Assembly (NCBI RefSeq): GCF_000719095.1
Contig: NZ_JOEH01000001.1
Span: 124,001-188,000 of the forward strand
DNA from: Streptacidiphilus jeojiense
GTDB taxonomy: Bacteria > Actinomycetota > Actinomycetes > Streptomycetales > Streptomycetaceae
Length of the DNA: 64,000 bases
Direction of reading: 5' to 3'
Shown here: in pieces, positions 51,684 to 60,266 of the stretch
How positions within the stretch are numbered: position 1 is the stretch's first letter
How the letters are laid out: each line of letters opens with the position of its first letter
The notes under the pieces: model-generated
What the model was told of the DNA's origin: nothing
Databases searched by the model: none
Seen by the model: the letters and a program-made list of their open reading frames with translations, nothing else
Made by a program: the position numbers and the translations under genes

Positions 51684-52148
51684 ATGTCCGAGCGGCCCCC
51701 TGAGCCCGGTCCCGCCTTCAAGATCCCGCAGGACGTGATCGACCACTTCACCAAACTGGGCGTGGACCTGAGCACCTTCTCCGGCGGCCACCTCGGCGAG
51801 CGGCTGGGGATCAGGGTGGTCGAGGCCTCCCCCGACCGGGTCGTCGGCACCATGCCGGTCGAGGGCAACCAGCAGCCCTACGGCCTGCTGCACGGCGGCG
51901 CCTCGGCGGCCCTCGCGGAGACCCTGGGCTCGGTCGGCGCGATGCTGCACGCCGGCCCCGGCCGCTACGCCGTCGGCGTCGACCTCAACGCCACCCACCA
52001 CCGTTCGGCCACCTCCGGACTGGTCACCGGTGTCGCCACCGCCGTCTTCAAGGGCCGCACCGCCGCGACCTACGAGATCGCCGTCACCGACGACCAGGGC
52101 CGGCGCATCACCAGTTGCAGGCTCACCTGCATGCTCCGCGACACCTGA
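51684..52148 (+). CDS. PaaI-like hotdog-fold thioesterase
   Basis: A 154-residue acyl-CoA thioesterase of the PaaI/4HBT family. The catalytic region is QPYGLLHGGASAALAETLGSVGA (His-Gly-Gly with the downstream Glu). GVDLNATHHRSATSG is the CoA-side strand. ATG at 51684, divergent from polA. A nearby hotdog thioesterase is commonly seen beside polA in streptomycetes, with no known functional link. Substrate unknown, perhaps a phenylacetyl- or hydroxybenzoyl-CoA. Confidence 0.9.
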   Translation: MSERPPEPGPAFKIPQDVIDHFTKLGVDLSTFSGGHLGERLGIRVVEASPDRVVGTMPVEGNQQPYGLLHGGASAALAETLGSVGAMLHAGPGRYAVGVDLNATHHRSATSGLVTGVATAVFKGRTAATYEIAVTDDQGRRITSCRLTCMLRDT

Positions 52149-52253
52149 GTGCCGAAACCCGCGCGGCCCGGGCGGCGCGGGGGCACCATGGCCGTGCGGG
52201 TCCGCCCCGGTACGGCACCGGGCATCGCCCGCCTCGACTAGGGGGTGCGGGCG

Positions 52254-52985
52254 ATGACCGGTGGTCGCGGGCGGCCCGAACGGCCCGAGCGGCCCGAGCC
52301 GGTCGGCGGTGTCGGTCCGCTGGAGTCGGCTGACGACCCGTCAACCATGGCTGCGGAGCTGCAGGTCAACGAGCCGACGGAGTTCGGGGTCGAGCGGCGG
52401 CTGAGCAGTTGGTGGCACGGTCTCGGCCGGCCACTGCGCCGCGGACTGCTCACGGCGGCGATCCTCGCGGCGGCCGGCGCACTCGCCCTGGCGACCGTCG
52501 GCGACATCCCGCGCCATCGCCCCCAGGCCGGGCAGACCCGCGGTCCCGTCCCCTGGCCCGCGCAGATCACCGATGTGCACTACGCCGGCATGGCTCCCGG
52601 CAACGACCCGCGAAGCAGCCGGTTCGCATTCCTGCTCTCCTTCGTCGACCGGGACTCCGATCCGGTGACGATCCATCACATCGCCCAGCCCTACGCCGGA
52701 CTTCAGGTCACCACCGAGGATCCGCTGCCGATCGTCGTCCTACCGGCCGAAACCCGGATCGTGCTGGTACTGGCCGACGTCCGCGACTGTTCCAGGACGC
52801 CCGCGCGGGACCAGCTGCCTTTCGTCGACGTAACGTTGAGTAACCTGCGCGCAATACAGACGCAAAGCGAAATCCTCGGCGAAAACTACGGCGACGACCT
52901 CAGCCGCGAGATCGACGTGCGCTGCGGCCGAACCCCCGCTTCGCTCCCGCCCGTTCCGTCCACCGTGGTCACATCACCGGGCTGA
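52254..52985 (+). CDS. Hypothetical single-pass membrane protein
   Basis: A 243-residue protein with an N-terminal Arg/Pro/Glu-rich repeat (GRPERPERPEPV). A membrane helix lies at about residues 63-84 (LLTAAILAAAGALALATV), followed by an extracytoplasmic domain of about 160 residues with DVHYAGMAPGNDPRSSRFAF, two Cys (DCSRT and VRCGRT) and a Pro/Ser-rich end. I recognise no domain. The ATG at 52254 is preferred; a GTG 9 bases upstream is an alternative. It lies alone between the thioesterase and the liv operon. Confidence 0.65.
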   Translation: MTGGRGRPERPERPEPVGGVGPLESADDPSTMAAELQVNEPTEFGVERRLSSWWHGLGRPLRRGLLTAAILAAAGALALATVGDIPRHRPQAGQTRGPVPWPAQITDVHYAGMAPGNDPRSSRFAFLLSFVDRDSDPVTIHHIAQPYAGLQVTTEDPLPIVVLPAETRIVLVLADVRDCSRTPARDQLPFVDVTLSNLRAIQTQSEILGENYGDDLSREIDVRCGRTPASLPPVPSTVVTSPG

Positions 52986-53228
52986 GCTGGGCGATCATCG
53001 GATTCGCGGTTCGGCGACCGGAATCAGGGCGAAATCCCACCCCGAACCGTGGTGGCCGGATCAAGCCTCAAGTTTTCCTCAGGTCATAACAAGACCATCA
53101 CACAGTGCGCGTTGGCTCTGCCGAAGCCCCTGGTGGGGGCCTAGAGTCACGGCCAGTCACCGCGCCATCGGATCGACAGGTCGGGGCCTGCGCGCGGTTC
53201 GACCCTCGCCCAGAGGAAAGGACTGATC

Positions 53229-54476
53229 GTGCGAAACCGTTCGCTTCTCATCGTCACCACTCTTGCCGTAACCGGCGCCCTCAGCCTCACCGCGTGCGGA
53301 TCGCGCGCCAACAGCGGCTCCAGCTCGAGTGGGAGCTCCAGCGCCGCCGCCGGGTCCACCACCGTCACCATCGGCGTGGACGCCCCTCTGACCGGTTCGC
53401 TGTCGGCCCTGGGCCTGGGCATCCAGAACTCCGTGGACCTGGCGATCAAGACCGCCAACTCCACGCACGAGGTGCCCGGCGTCACCTTCAAGATCTCGGC
53501 ACTGGACGACAAGAAGTCGCCCCAGCAGGGCCAGCAGAACGCCACCGCCCTGGTCGCGGACAGCAATGTCATCGGCGTCGTCGGCCCGCTGAACTCCGGC
53601 GTCGCCGTCTCCATGCAGAAGATCTTCGACGAGGCCAACCTGGTCGAGGTCTCCCCCGCGAACACCAACCCCGCCCTGACCCAGGGCCCGAACTGGGCGA
53701 CCGGCACCAAGACCCGCCCGTTCAAGTCGTACTTCCGCACCGCCACGACCGACGCCATCCAGGGCCCCTTCGCGGCCCAGTTCGCCTACAGCACCCTCAA
53801 CAAGAAGAAGGTGTTCCTGGTCGACAACAAGCTGACCTACGGCGTCGGCCTGGTTGCGACCTTCAAGGACGAGTTCACCAAGCTCGGCGGCACCGTGGTC
53901 GGCCAGGACCACGTCACCAGCGGCGCCAACGACTTCTCGTCCACCGTCACCGCCATCAAGAACTCCAAGGCCGACTTCGTCTACTTCGGTGGCGAGTACC
54001 CCGACTCGGGTCCGCTCACCAAGCAGCTCAAGGCAGCCGGCTACAACGTCCCGCTCATCGGCGGCGACGGCATGTACGACCCGACCTACATCCAGCTCGC
54101 CGGTGCCGCCGCCAACGGCGACTACGCGACCTCCGTGGGCGCCCCGGTCGAGACCCTGCCGTCCGCCACCAAGTTCGTCGCCGACTACAAGGCAGCCGGC
54201 TACAAGGACCCCTACGCGGCCTACGGCGGCTACTCCTACGACAGCGCGTGGGCGATCATCGAGGCCGTGAAGGCCGTCGCCGCCGCCAACAGCGGCAAGC
54301 TCCCGGCCAACCCGCGCCAGGCCGTCGAGACCGCCATGGGCAGCGTCAACTTCAGCGGCGTGACCGGCACGGTCTCCTTCGACCAGTACGGCGACGCCAC
54401 CAACAAGCAGCTCACCGTCTACGGCGTCAAGAACGGCGCCTGGGCCACCGTCAAGACCGGCACCTTCTCCGGCTGA
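53229..54476 (+). CDS. livK: Branched-chain amino acid ABC transporter substrate-binding lipoprotein
   Basis: A 415-residue LivJ/LivK-type binding protein. The signal peptide ends in the lipobox LSLTAC (acylated Cys at residue 23), followed by a Ser/Gly linker. The periplasmic-binding fold reads TIGVDAPLTGSLSALGLGIQN, VVGPLNSGVAVSMQKIFDEAN and GGDGMYDPTYIQLAG. The GTG at 53229 has GAGGAAAGG about 8 bases upstream. It heads the liv operon and is separated from the permease genes by a strong hairpin. Ligand is probably Leu/Ile/Val, though related proteins bind other amino acids or amides. Confidence 0.93.
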   Translation: MRNRSLLIVTTLAVTGALSLTACGSRANSGSSSSGSSSAAAGSTTVTIGVDAPLTGSLSALGLGIQNSVDLAIKTANSTHEVPGVTFKISALDDKKSPQQGQQNATALVADSNVIGVVGPLNSGVAVSMQKIFDEANLVEVSPANTNPALTQGPNWATGTKTRPFKSYFRTATTDAIQGPFAAQFAYSTLNKKKVFLVDNKLTYGVGLVATFKDEFTKLGGTVVGQDHVTSGANDFSSTVTAIKNSKADFVYFGGEYPDSGPLTKQLKAAGYNVPLIGGDGMYDPTYIQLAGAAANGDYATSVGAPVETLPSATKFVADYKAAGYKDPYAAYGGYSYDSAWAIIEAVKAVAAANSGKLPANPRQAVETAMGSVNFSGVTGTVSFDQYGDATNKQLTVYGVKNGAWATVKTGTFSG

Positions 54477-54503
54477 CACACCGTCAACACCCGTACAGCA
54501 CAA

Positions 54504-54547
54504 GCACCGCGCGGGGGCGCAGCAGGTCAGGCGCCCCCGCGCGGTGC
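54504..54547 (+). terminator. Intercistronic hairpin between livK and livH
   Basis: A perfect 17-bp stem (arms 54504-54520 and 54531-54547) with a 10-base loop, 28 bases after livK. It would partially terminate transcription and protect the livK message, giving excess binding protein over the membrane complex. Confidence 0.85.
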
Positions 54548-54646
54548 CACATCGGCCCACGTTTCCGGTACCCGCGCTCCCGCACCCGCGCATCCCGTAC
54601 CCACGCCCATTTCCGGCTCACCCGCCCCTGACAACGGAGGCCTGCG

Positions 54647-55576
54647 GTGCACGAACTGCCGCAAAACCTAGCCAACGGCCTGCTTCTCGGCGCAACCTAC
54701 GGACTCATCGCCGTCGGCTACACGATGGTCTACGGCATCGTCCAGCTCATCAACTTCGCCCACGGCGAGATCTTCATGACCGGGGGCTTCGGCGCCCTCA
54801 CCGTGTACCTGGGCCTCGGCTCGGGCACCTCCATGTGGATCGCACTCCCCCTGATGCTCCTCGGCGGCATCGTCACCGCCACGGTCATCGCCGTTCTCGC
54901 CGAGCGCTTCGCCTACCGGCCACTGCGCAACGCGCCGCGCCTCGCACCGTTGATCACCGCGATCGGGCTCTCCATCACCCTGCAGCAACTCGTCTGGGGC
55001 TTCTACCCCAAGGCCAAGTCGCCCCGGGTCTTCCCCTCGCTCCCCGGCGGCCCGTTCCACCTGGGTTCCATCACCTTCCAGTCGGCGGACATCTTCGTCG
55101 TGGTCGCAGCCGTGGCCTCGATGCTCTTCCTCGCCTACTTCGTCCAGCGCACCCGCACCGGCCGCGCGATGCAGGCCACCGCGCAGGATCCGGACACCGC
55201 CAAGCTCATGGGCATCGACACCGACCGCGTCATCGTCATCGCCTTCATCCTGGGAGCCACCTTCGCCGCCGTCGCCGGCGTCGCCCACGGCCTGCGCTAC
55301 GGCCAGGTCTCCTTCGACATGGGCTTCGTGGCCGGCCTCAAGGCCTTCACCGCCGCCGTCCTCGGCGGCATCGGCAACATCTACGGCGCCATGCTCGGCG
55401 GCATCGTGCTCGGCGTCGCCGAATCCCTCGCCGCCGGATACATAGAGAAGATCCCCGGCATGAGCCAGTTCGGCGGCGGCGCCTGGCAGGACGTCTGGGC
55501 CTTCGTCATCCTCATCCTCGTGCTCATGGTCAGACCACAGGGCCTACTGGGCGAACGCGTCGCGGACAGGGCGTGA
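54647..55576 (+). CDS. livH: Branched-chain amino acid ABC transporter permease LivH
   Basis: A 309-residue LivH permease with eight hydrophobic segments. It begins LLLGATYGLIAVGYTMVYGI, with INFAHGEIFMTGGF in the first loop and the EAA-type loop FVQRTRTGRAMQATAQDPDTAKLMGID. The GTG at 54647 has GGAGG 8 bases upstream. The stop overlaps the livM GTG. Pairs with LivM as the membrane channel. Confidence 0.94.
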   Translation: MHELPQNLANGLLLGATYGLIAVGYTMVYGIVQLINFAHGEIFMTGGFGALTVYLGLGSGTSMWIALPLMLLGGIVTATVIAVLAERFAYRPLRNAPRLAPLITAIGLSITLQQLVWGFYPKAKSPRVFPSLPGGPFHLGSITFQSADIFVVVAAVASMLFLAYFVQRTRTGRAMQATAQDPDTAKLMGIDTDRVIVIAFILGATFAAVAGVAHGLRYGQVSFDMGFVAGLKAFTAAVLGGIGNIYGAMLGGIVLGVAESLAAGYIEKIPGMSQFGGGAWQDVWAFVILILVLMVRPQGLLGERVADRA

Positions 55577-57351
55577 ACGACATGACCGACACCATCAACA
55601 CGCAGCAGACACCGGCCCTGCGCCCCGCGCTGCCGCTGCCGGAAGCCGCCGCCCGCGGACTCGCCGCCGTCGGCGGACTGGCCACCGCCGCCTCCGCCTT
55701 CCTCGCCTGGACCTACAGCTCCGCGTTCCCCGGCGACCTCACCGTCAACGGGTACCCCGGCGGCCTGCAGTGGGTCACCCTCGTCGCCGGCCTCCTGGTG
55801 CTGCTCTACGCGTTGACCGGCTACCGCGTCCCGGGGCTGCGCTGGCTCGCCCCCGGCGGCGCCGAGGGCGCAACCGTCATCGTCGCCTTCGGCGCCCTGG
55901 CGACCACCTGGTTCACCCTCATCGCCATCGCGGACGAACTCGGCGGCCTCGCCAACCTCGCCAGCGGTGGCTGGGTCGCGGGCATCGCCTCGCTGGTCGC
56001 CCTGCTCGGCGCCCTGGGCCTGCCCCGCGACGGCGTCGCCGCGGACGCGGACAACCCGCTCAAGCGCGTCGTCGGCTACCCGGGCAAGCGCCCCGACCTC
56101 AGGCCCGCACCCGCACTGCCGGTTGCCGTCGAACTCCTGATCATCACTCTGGCCCTCGCCCTCGGCCTGGGCATCTTCACCTTCGGCATCGACACCAGCT
56201 ACGGCGAACTCTTCGGCGGCTTCCTCATCACCGCCGTCTTCGCCGCCTGGGCGCTCAGCCGCTCCGGTGCCCTCGGCCGACTCACCGACATCACCAGCAG
56301 GCACCGCGTCTTCACCGCCGTCGGCGCCTTCGTCGCCGCCGCGATCTTCCCCTTCACCCAGAACAGCGACGCCAACGCCTCCATCGGCGTGAACCTGCTG
56401 ATCTTCGGCGCCACCGCCCTCGGCCTCAACGTCGTCGTCGGCCTCACCGGCCTCCTCGACCTCGGCTACGTGGCCTTCCTCGGCGTCGGCGCCTACACCG
56501 GAGCACTGGTCTCCGGGGCCGCCACCTCGTCGCTGCACGTCACCTTCCCGTTCTGGGCAGCAGCGATCACCGGCGCGGCAGTGTCCGGCATCTTCGGGGT
56601 CATCCTCGGCGCCCCCACCCTGCGGGTCCGTGGCGACTACCTCGCCATCGTCACCCTCGGCTTCGGTGAGATCTTCCGCATCGTCGTCAACAACCTGGAC
56701 GGCGTATCAGGGCCCAACGTCACCGGCGGCCCCAACGGCATCCCCAACATCCCCGACCTCAGCATCTTCGGCTTCAACCTCGGGAACGCGCACACCATCG
56801 GCGGCATCACCCTCGGCCGGTTCGCCAACTACTTCGAACTGATGCTGGTGTTCATCGCCATCATCGTGCTGGTCTTCAGCCGCTCCAGCAGCTCCCGCAT
56901 CGGCCGCGCCTGGGTCGCCATCCGCGAGGACGAGACCGCAGCCACCGCCATGGGCATCAACGCCTTCCGCTTCAAGCTGCTCGCCTTCGCCCTCGGCGCC
57001 ACCCTGGCCGGACTCGCCGGTACCGTCATGGCGCACGTCGGCTTCAGCGTCGTCCCCGACCCCTTCGTCTTCGCCGGACCGGTACCGCCGAACTCCGCCT
57101 TCCTGCTCGCCGCCGTCGTCATCGGAGGCATGGGCACCGTCACCGGTCCGCTGATCGGTGCCGCGCTCTTCTACCTCCTCCAGGCGAAGCTGCAGTTCCT
57201 GCAGAGCTACCAGCTCCTGCTGTTCGGCATCGCGCTGATCCTCTTCATGCGGTTCCGGCCCGAGGGCCTGATCGCCAACAAGCAGCGGCAGTTGGAGTTC
57301 CACGAGGACGAGACCGAATCCGCCGCCGAACTCAGCACCGCAGGGGCGTGA
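55573..57351 (+). CDS. livM: Branched-chain amino acid ABC transporter permease LivM, with long N-terminal extension
   Basis: A 592-residue permease. The LivM core starts at about residue 270 (GVNLLIFGATALGLNVVVGLTG) and contains RVRGDYLAIVTLGFGEIFRIVVNN and the coupling loop RIGRAWVAIREDETAATAMGIN. In front of it are about 270 residues with several extra membrane helices (for example LQWVTLVAGLLVLLYALTG and VAVELLIITLALALGLGIF). E. coli LivM is about 425 residues with a shorter extension. The GTG at 55573 overlaps the livH stop. The open frame to 54544 is a shadow of livH. The extra helices could be a regulatory or stabilising domain (inference). Confidence 0.92.
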   Translation: MNDMTDTINTQQTPALRPALPLPEAAARGLAAVGGLATAASAFLAWTYSSAFPGDLTVNGYPGGLQWVTLVAGLLVLLYALTGYRVPGLRWLAPGGAEGATVIVAFGALATTWFTLIAIADELGGLANLASGGWVAGIASLVALLGALGLPRDGVAADADNPLKRVVGYPGKRPDLRPAPALPVAVELLIITLALALGLGIFTFGIDTSYGELFGGFLITAVFAAWALSRSGALGRLTDITSRHRVFTAVGAFVAAAIFPFTQNSDANASIGVNLLIFGATALGLNVVVGLTGLLDLGYVAFLGVGAYTGALVSGAATSSLHVTFPFWAAAITGAAVSGIFGVILGAPTLRVRGDYLAIVTLGFGEIFRIVVNNLDGVSGPNVTGGPNGIPNIPDLSIFGFNLGNAHTIGGITLGRFANYFELMLVFIAIIVLVFSRSSSSRIGRAWVAIREDETAATAMGINAFRFKLLAFALGATLAGLAGTVMAHVGFSVVPDPFVFAGPVPPNSAFLLAAVVIGGMGTVTGPLIGAALFYLLQAKLQFLQSYQLLLFGIALILFMRFRPEGLIANKQRQLEFHEDETESAAELSTAGA

Positions 57352-58292
57352 ACCAGATGACCGACATCACCCTGGAGAACAGCTCCAGCAACTCCCCCGC
57401 CACCGGCACCCCGCTTCTCGAAGCCCGTGGCGTCATCATGCGGTTCGGCGGCCTGACCGCCGTCAACAACGTCGACCTCACCGTCAACACCGGTGAGATC
57501 ATCGGCCTGATCGGCCCCAACGGAGCCGGCAAGACCACCTTCTTCAACTGCCTCACCGGCCTGTACATCCCCACCGAGGGACAGGTCACCTACAAGGGCA
57601 CGGTGCTGCCGCCCAAGCCCTTCAAGGTCACCCAGGCCGGCATGGCCCGCACCTTCCAGAACATCCGGCTGTTCCACAACATGACGGTCCTGGAGAACGT
57701 CCTCGTCGGTCGCCACACCCGCACCAAGGAAGGCATCATCTCCGCCATCCTCCGCGGCCCCGGCTACCGCCGCGAGGAGGCCGAGTCCCGCGAGAAGGCC
57801 ATGGCCCTGCTGGAGTTCACCGGCCTCGCCCGCAAGGCGGGACACCTCGCCCGCAACCTCCCCTACGGCGAGCAGCGCAAGCTCGAGATCGCCCGCGCCC
57901 TCGCCAGCGAACCCGGCCTGCTGCTGCTCGACGAACCCACCGCGGGCATGAACCCGCAGGAGACCCGGGCGACGGAGGAGCTGGTCTTCGCGATCCGCGA
58001 CCGCGGTATCGCCGTGCTGGTCATCGAGCACGACATGCGGTTCATCTTCAACCTCTGCGACCGCGTCGCCGTCCTCGTCCAGGGCGAGAAACTGGTCGAG
58101 GGCACCTCGGAGGTGGTCCAGGCCGACGAACGCGTCATCGCCGCGTACCTGGGCACGCCGTACGAGGCGACCCCCGAGGCCGGCGCCGCCGGCGAGGCCG
58201 ACGGCAGCATTCCCGCCTCCGACGCCGCCTCCGATGCCACTCCCGACGCCACTCCCGACGCCACCGATGCCACTCCTGAGGAGGACCAGTGA
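57348..58292 (+). CDS. livG: Branched-chain amino acid ABC transporter ATP-binding protein LivG
   Basis: A 314-residue ATPase. Walker A is GPNGAGKTTFFNC, the signature region is LPYGEQRKLEIARALA, Walker B is LLLLDEPTAGMNP, and the switch His is in VIEHDM. The family is about 255-265 residues; here about 45 extra C-terminal residues are Ala/Pro/Asp-rich with DATPDATPDATDATP produced by short DNA repeats. The GTG at 57348 overlaps the livM stop. The tail is probably disordered. Confidence 0.94.
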   Translation: MNQMTDITLENSSSNSPATGTPLLEARGVIMRFGGLTAVNNVDLTVNTGEIIGLIGPNGAGKTTFFNCLTGLYIPTEGQVTYKGTVLPPKPFKVTQAGMARTFQNIRLFHNMTVLENVLVGRHTRTKEGIISAILRGPGYRREEAESREKAMALLEFTGLARKAGHLARNLPYGEQRKLEIARALASEPGLLLLDEPTAGMNPQETRATEELVFAIRDRGIAVLVIEHDMRFIFNLCDRVAVLVQGEKLVEGTSEVVQADERVIAAYLGTPYEATPEAGAAGEADGSIPASDAASDATPDATPDATDATPEEDQ

Positions 58293-59005
58293 CCGCCCTG
58301 CTCGAGGTCGAAGACCTCCGCGTGGCCTACGGCAAGATCGAGGCGGTCAAGGGCATCTCCTTCACCGTCGAGGCAGGCCAGGTCGTCACCCTGATCGGCA
58401 CCAACGGCGCCGGCAAGACCACCACCCTGCGCACCCTCTCCGGCCTGCTCAAGCCCATCGGCGGCAGCATCCGCTTCGACGGGCAGCCGCTGGGCTCGGT
58501 CCCCGCACACAAGATCGTGTCGCTGGGCCTGGCCCACTCGCCGGAAGGCCGGCACATCTTCCCGCGCATGACCATCGAGGAGAACCTCCTCCTCGGCGCC
58601 TTCCTCCGGAAGGACCAGGACGGCATCCAGGCCGACGTCCAACGCGCCTACGACCTGTTCCCCATCCTCGGCGAGCGCCGGAAGCAGGCGGCGGGAACCC
58701 TGTCGGGCGGCGAGCAGCAGATGCTCGCGATGGGACGCGCACTGATGTCCCAGCCCAAGCTGCTGATGCTGGACGAGCCCTCCATGGGCCTCTCCCCCAT
58801 CATGATGCAGAAGATCATGGCGACCATCGTCGAGCTCCGCAACCAGGGCACCACCATCCTGCTCGTCGAGCAGAACGCCCAGGCCGCACTGTCCTTGGCG
58901 GACACCGGCCACGTGATGGAGGTCGGCCGCATCGTCCTCTCCGGAACGGGCTCCGACCTGCTGACGGACGAGTCGGTACGGAAGGCCTACCTCGGCGAGG
59001 ACTGA
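58289..59005 (+). CDS. livF: Branched-chain amino acid ABC transporter ATP-binding protein LivF
   Basis: A 238-residue ATPase. Walker A is GTNGAGKTTTLRT, the signature is LSGGEQQMLAMGRAL, Walker B is LLMLDEPSMGLSP, and the switch His position is replaced by Gln in LLVEQNAQ as usual in LivF. The GTG at 58289 overlaps the livG stop, so the whole liv set from livH is translationally coupled. The gene is followed by a hairpin and then the inverted-repeat cassette. Confidence 0.95.
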   Translation: MTALLEVEDLRVAYGKIEAVKGISFTVEAGQVVTLIGTNGAGKTTTLRTLSGLLKPIGGSIRFDGQPLGSVPAHKIVSLGLAHSPEGRHIFPRMTIEENLLLGAFLRKDQDGIQADVQRAYDLFPILGERRKQAAGTLSGGEQQMLAMGRALMSQPKLLMLDEPSMGLSPIMMQKIMATIVELRNQGTTILLVEQNAQAALSLADTGHVMEVGRIVLSGTGSDLLTDESVRKAYLGED

Positions 59006-59025
59006 CGGACCGTCGGTACTGATGG

Positions 59026-59066
59026 ATGCCGTTGCAGGCGGGGACGCTCCCTGCCTGCAACGGCAT
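59026..59066 (+). terminator. livF terminator hairpin
   Basis: ATGCCGTTGCAGGC (59026-59039) pairs perfectly with GCCTGCAACGGCAT (59053-59066) around 13 bases. The right arm lies inside the left inverted repeat of the DUF559 cassette. The same 14-mer appears once at the far end of the right repeat. Confidence 0.8.
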
Positions 59067-59290
59067 TCGCCGTAACGCGATCTGCCCCACCGTCTCCGGG
59101 GCTCCGCCCCGAAAGCAGCAACAAGCAGGAGCCGGGGCGGCCGGGCCCCGGCGCGAAGCGTCGGCCGTGCGCCGGGGTTGGGCCGAACCGGGGTCACTTT
59201 CGGGACAAGGTGTCACTTGATCATGCCCATATGCCCGAATTGACCCGACTCTCGCGTACCAGAAGTGACCCAATGTACCGAAAGTGACCC
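59045..59290. repeat. Left inverted repeat of the DUF559 cassette
   Basis: About 246 bp that recur as the reverse complement at 60267-60511, with roughly ten substitutions and one indel (near 95% identity by eye). It ends inward at TACCGAAAGTGACCC, 5 bases from the DUF559 stop. It contains several GGTCACTT-type motifs. No credible ORF. Confidence 0.9.
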
Positions 59291-59295
59291 CGGTT
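59186..59295. mobile_element. Possible miniature mobile element (left copy)
   Basis: About 110 bp bounded by a perfect 18-bp inverted repeat, AACCGGGGTCACTTTCGG (59186-59203) with its complement at 59278-59295. Inside, related motifs (GTCACTTGAT, the complement of GGGTCAATTCGGG and of GGGTCACTTCTGG) repeat, as at IS21-type ends. The second copy is at 60267-60372. Assignment as MITE or IS remnant is inference. Confidence 0.45.
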
Positions 59296-60212
59296 CAACC
59301 CAGCAGCTCCAACTGGTTCACGATCTCGTCCAGGAATGCGTGCGGTCGCAGAAAGATGGCCTGCCAGGAGAAACGCAGGACTGCGCGCACTGCACTACTT
59401 GTCGCCAGGTCGTTGAAACGGCGCAGATCACGTCGCTGGCCGTCCGGCGTCCAGTGGTGCTCAGCGCCGTCGACCTCCACGGCCAGGCCCTCCCGGTCGA
59501 AGATAAAGTCCACTCGCCGGACGCCCGCCGCCGTCGCCACCTCGGCCTGCGTTCGCGGGTGGACATCGGCGTCGTACATCAGCAGTCTGGCTTCGGTCTC
59601 CAGCGGAGACTCGCTACGGGCGTCAGCGAGTTCGACCCACCGGAGCGCAGTGCTGGTCGCCTGTCGATTGCTCGCCCCGGCCAGGTGCGCCCGCACGTCC
59701 TCTTCGGTGCACAGTCCCGCATTCAGTGCGGAGTCCAAGGCAGCCACCGCAGTATTGCGCGGCTCGCTCCGGAGCAGGTCGGTCAGGGTGCGGAGAATCG
59801 TGGTGCAGCGGAGGCCCTCCACTGCGGTCGAGTCGTGCGGCCCCAGCGGGAGGCGATGGACGAGCACCCCGGCGACCCGCGTGCGCGCCCGCTCGGGACG
59901 GGGGTCGGTCACCTCGATGGGTCTGGCGGCTTCCCCCGGACGCTGCAGGACGGTGATGCCGTGCAGCCTGGCGGCGGTCCGATGACTCGCTACGAGGTGT
60001 GGCTTCGCAGCCTGGGCGGCCCTGAGCCGCAGCAGGGGCACAGCTGAGGGCGCTCCAGGCGGAGCGAGCAGTCCGGGCTCCGGGTGGTACCAGCCGTAGT
60101 CCCGCAGCAGCGTGCGAAGTTGCCGCTCGGAGCAGCCCATGTTGCGCGCGCGATCGACCGACAGGAAGCCGCCGAGGCGCAGGGCGTGCTGGCGCAGTTC
60201 GTGTTCGTTCAT
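59295..60212 (-). CDS. AbiEi-like winged-helix plus DUF559 (VSR-type) nuclease-domain protein
   Basis: A 305-residue protein. The N-terminus (LGGFLSVDRARNMGCSERQLRTLLRDYGWYHPEPGLL) resembles the winged-helix of type IV AbiEi antitoxins. The C-terminal 100 residues match the DUF559/very-short-patch-repair-like PD-(D/E)XK fold: SPLETEARLL, RVDFIFDREGLAVEVDGAEHH and a late RFSWQAIFLRP. The acidic residues expected for catalysis (Glu of SPLE, Asp of VDFIFD, Glu of AVEVDG) are present. Such proteins are widespread in actinobacteria without known function; a DNA-directed defence or regulatory role is inferred. The ATG at 60212 was chosen over the GTG at 60224; neither has a clear ribosome site. The gene is enclosed by ~245-bp inverted repeats. 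Confidence 0.8.
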   Translation of the reverse strand: MNEHELRQHALRLGGFLSVDRARNMGCSERQLRTLLRDYGWYHPEPGLLAPPGAPSAVPLLRLRAAQAAKPHLVASHRTAARLHGITVLQRPGEAARPIEVTDPRPERARTRVAGVLVHRLPLGPHDSTAVEGLRCTTILRTLTDLLRSEPRNTAVAALDSALNAGLCTEEDVRAHLAGASNRQATSTALRWVELADARSESPLETEARLLMYDADVHPRTQAEVATAAGVRRVDFIFDREGLAVEVDGAEHHWTPDGQRRDLRRFNDLATSSAVRAVLRFSWQAIFLRPHAFLDEIVNQLELLG

Positions 60213-60266
60213 GCCGCAGAGCACGTGGTTGCCCGGCCCACGGTTGCACCCTGATCGGGTGAACTC

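Noticed and set aside
51536..51868. N-terminal extension of the polA open frame (about 110 residues)
   Set aside because: It lies over the divergent thioesterase gene and its ribosome site, has no resemblance to family A polymerases, and the start at 51535 (or 51544) already gives normal length.
54544..55572. 935-residue reading of livM beginning over livH
   Set aside because: This frame is a shadow of livH with Arg/His/Pro-rich low-complexity sequence; the GTG at 55573 with GTGA overlap is the proper start.
59026..59220. 64-codon ORF inside the left inverted repeat
   Set aside because: Its reverse-complement copy in the right repeat differs by substitutions and an indel that break the frame, and the sequence is compositionally non-coding.
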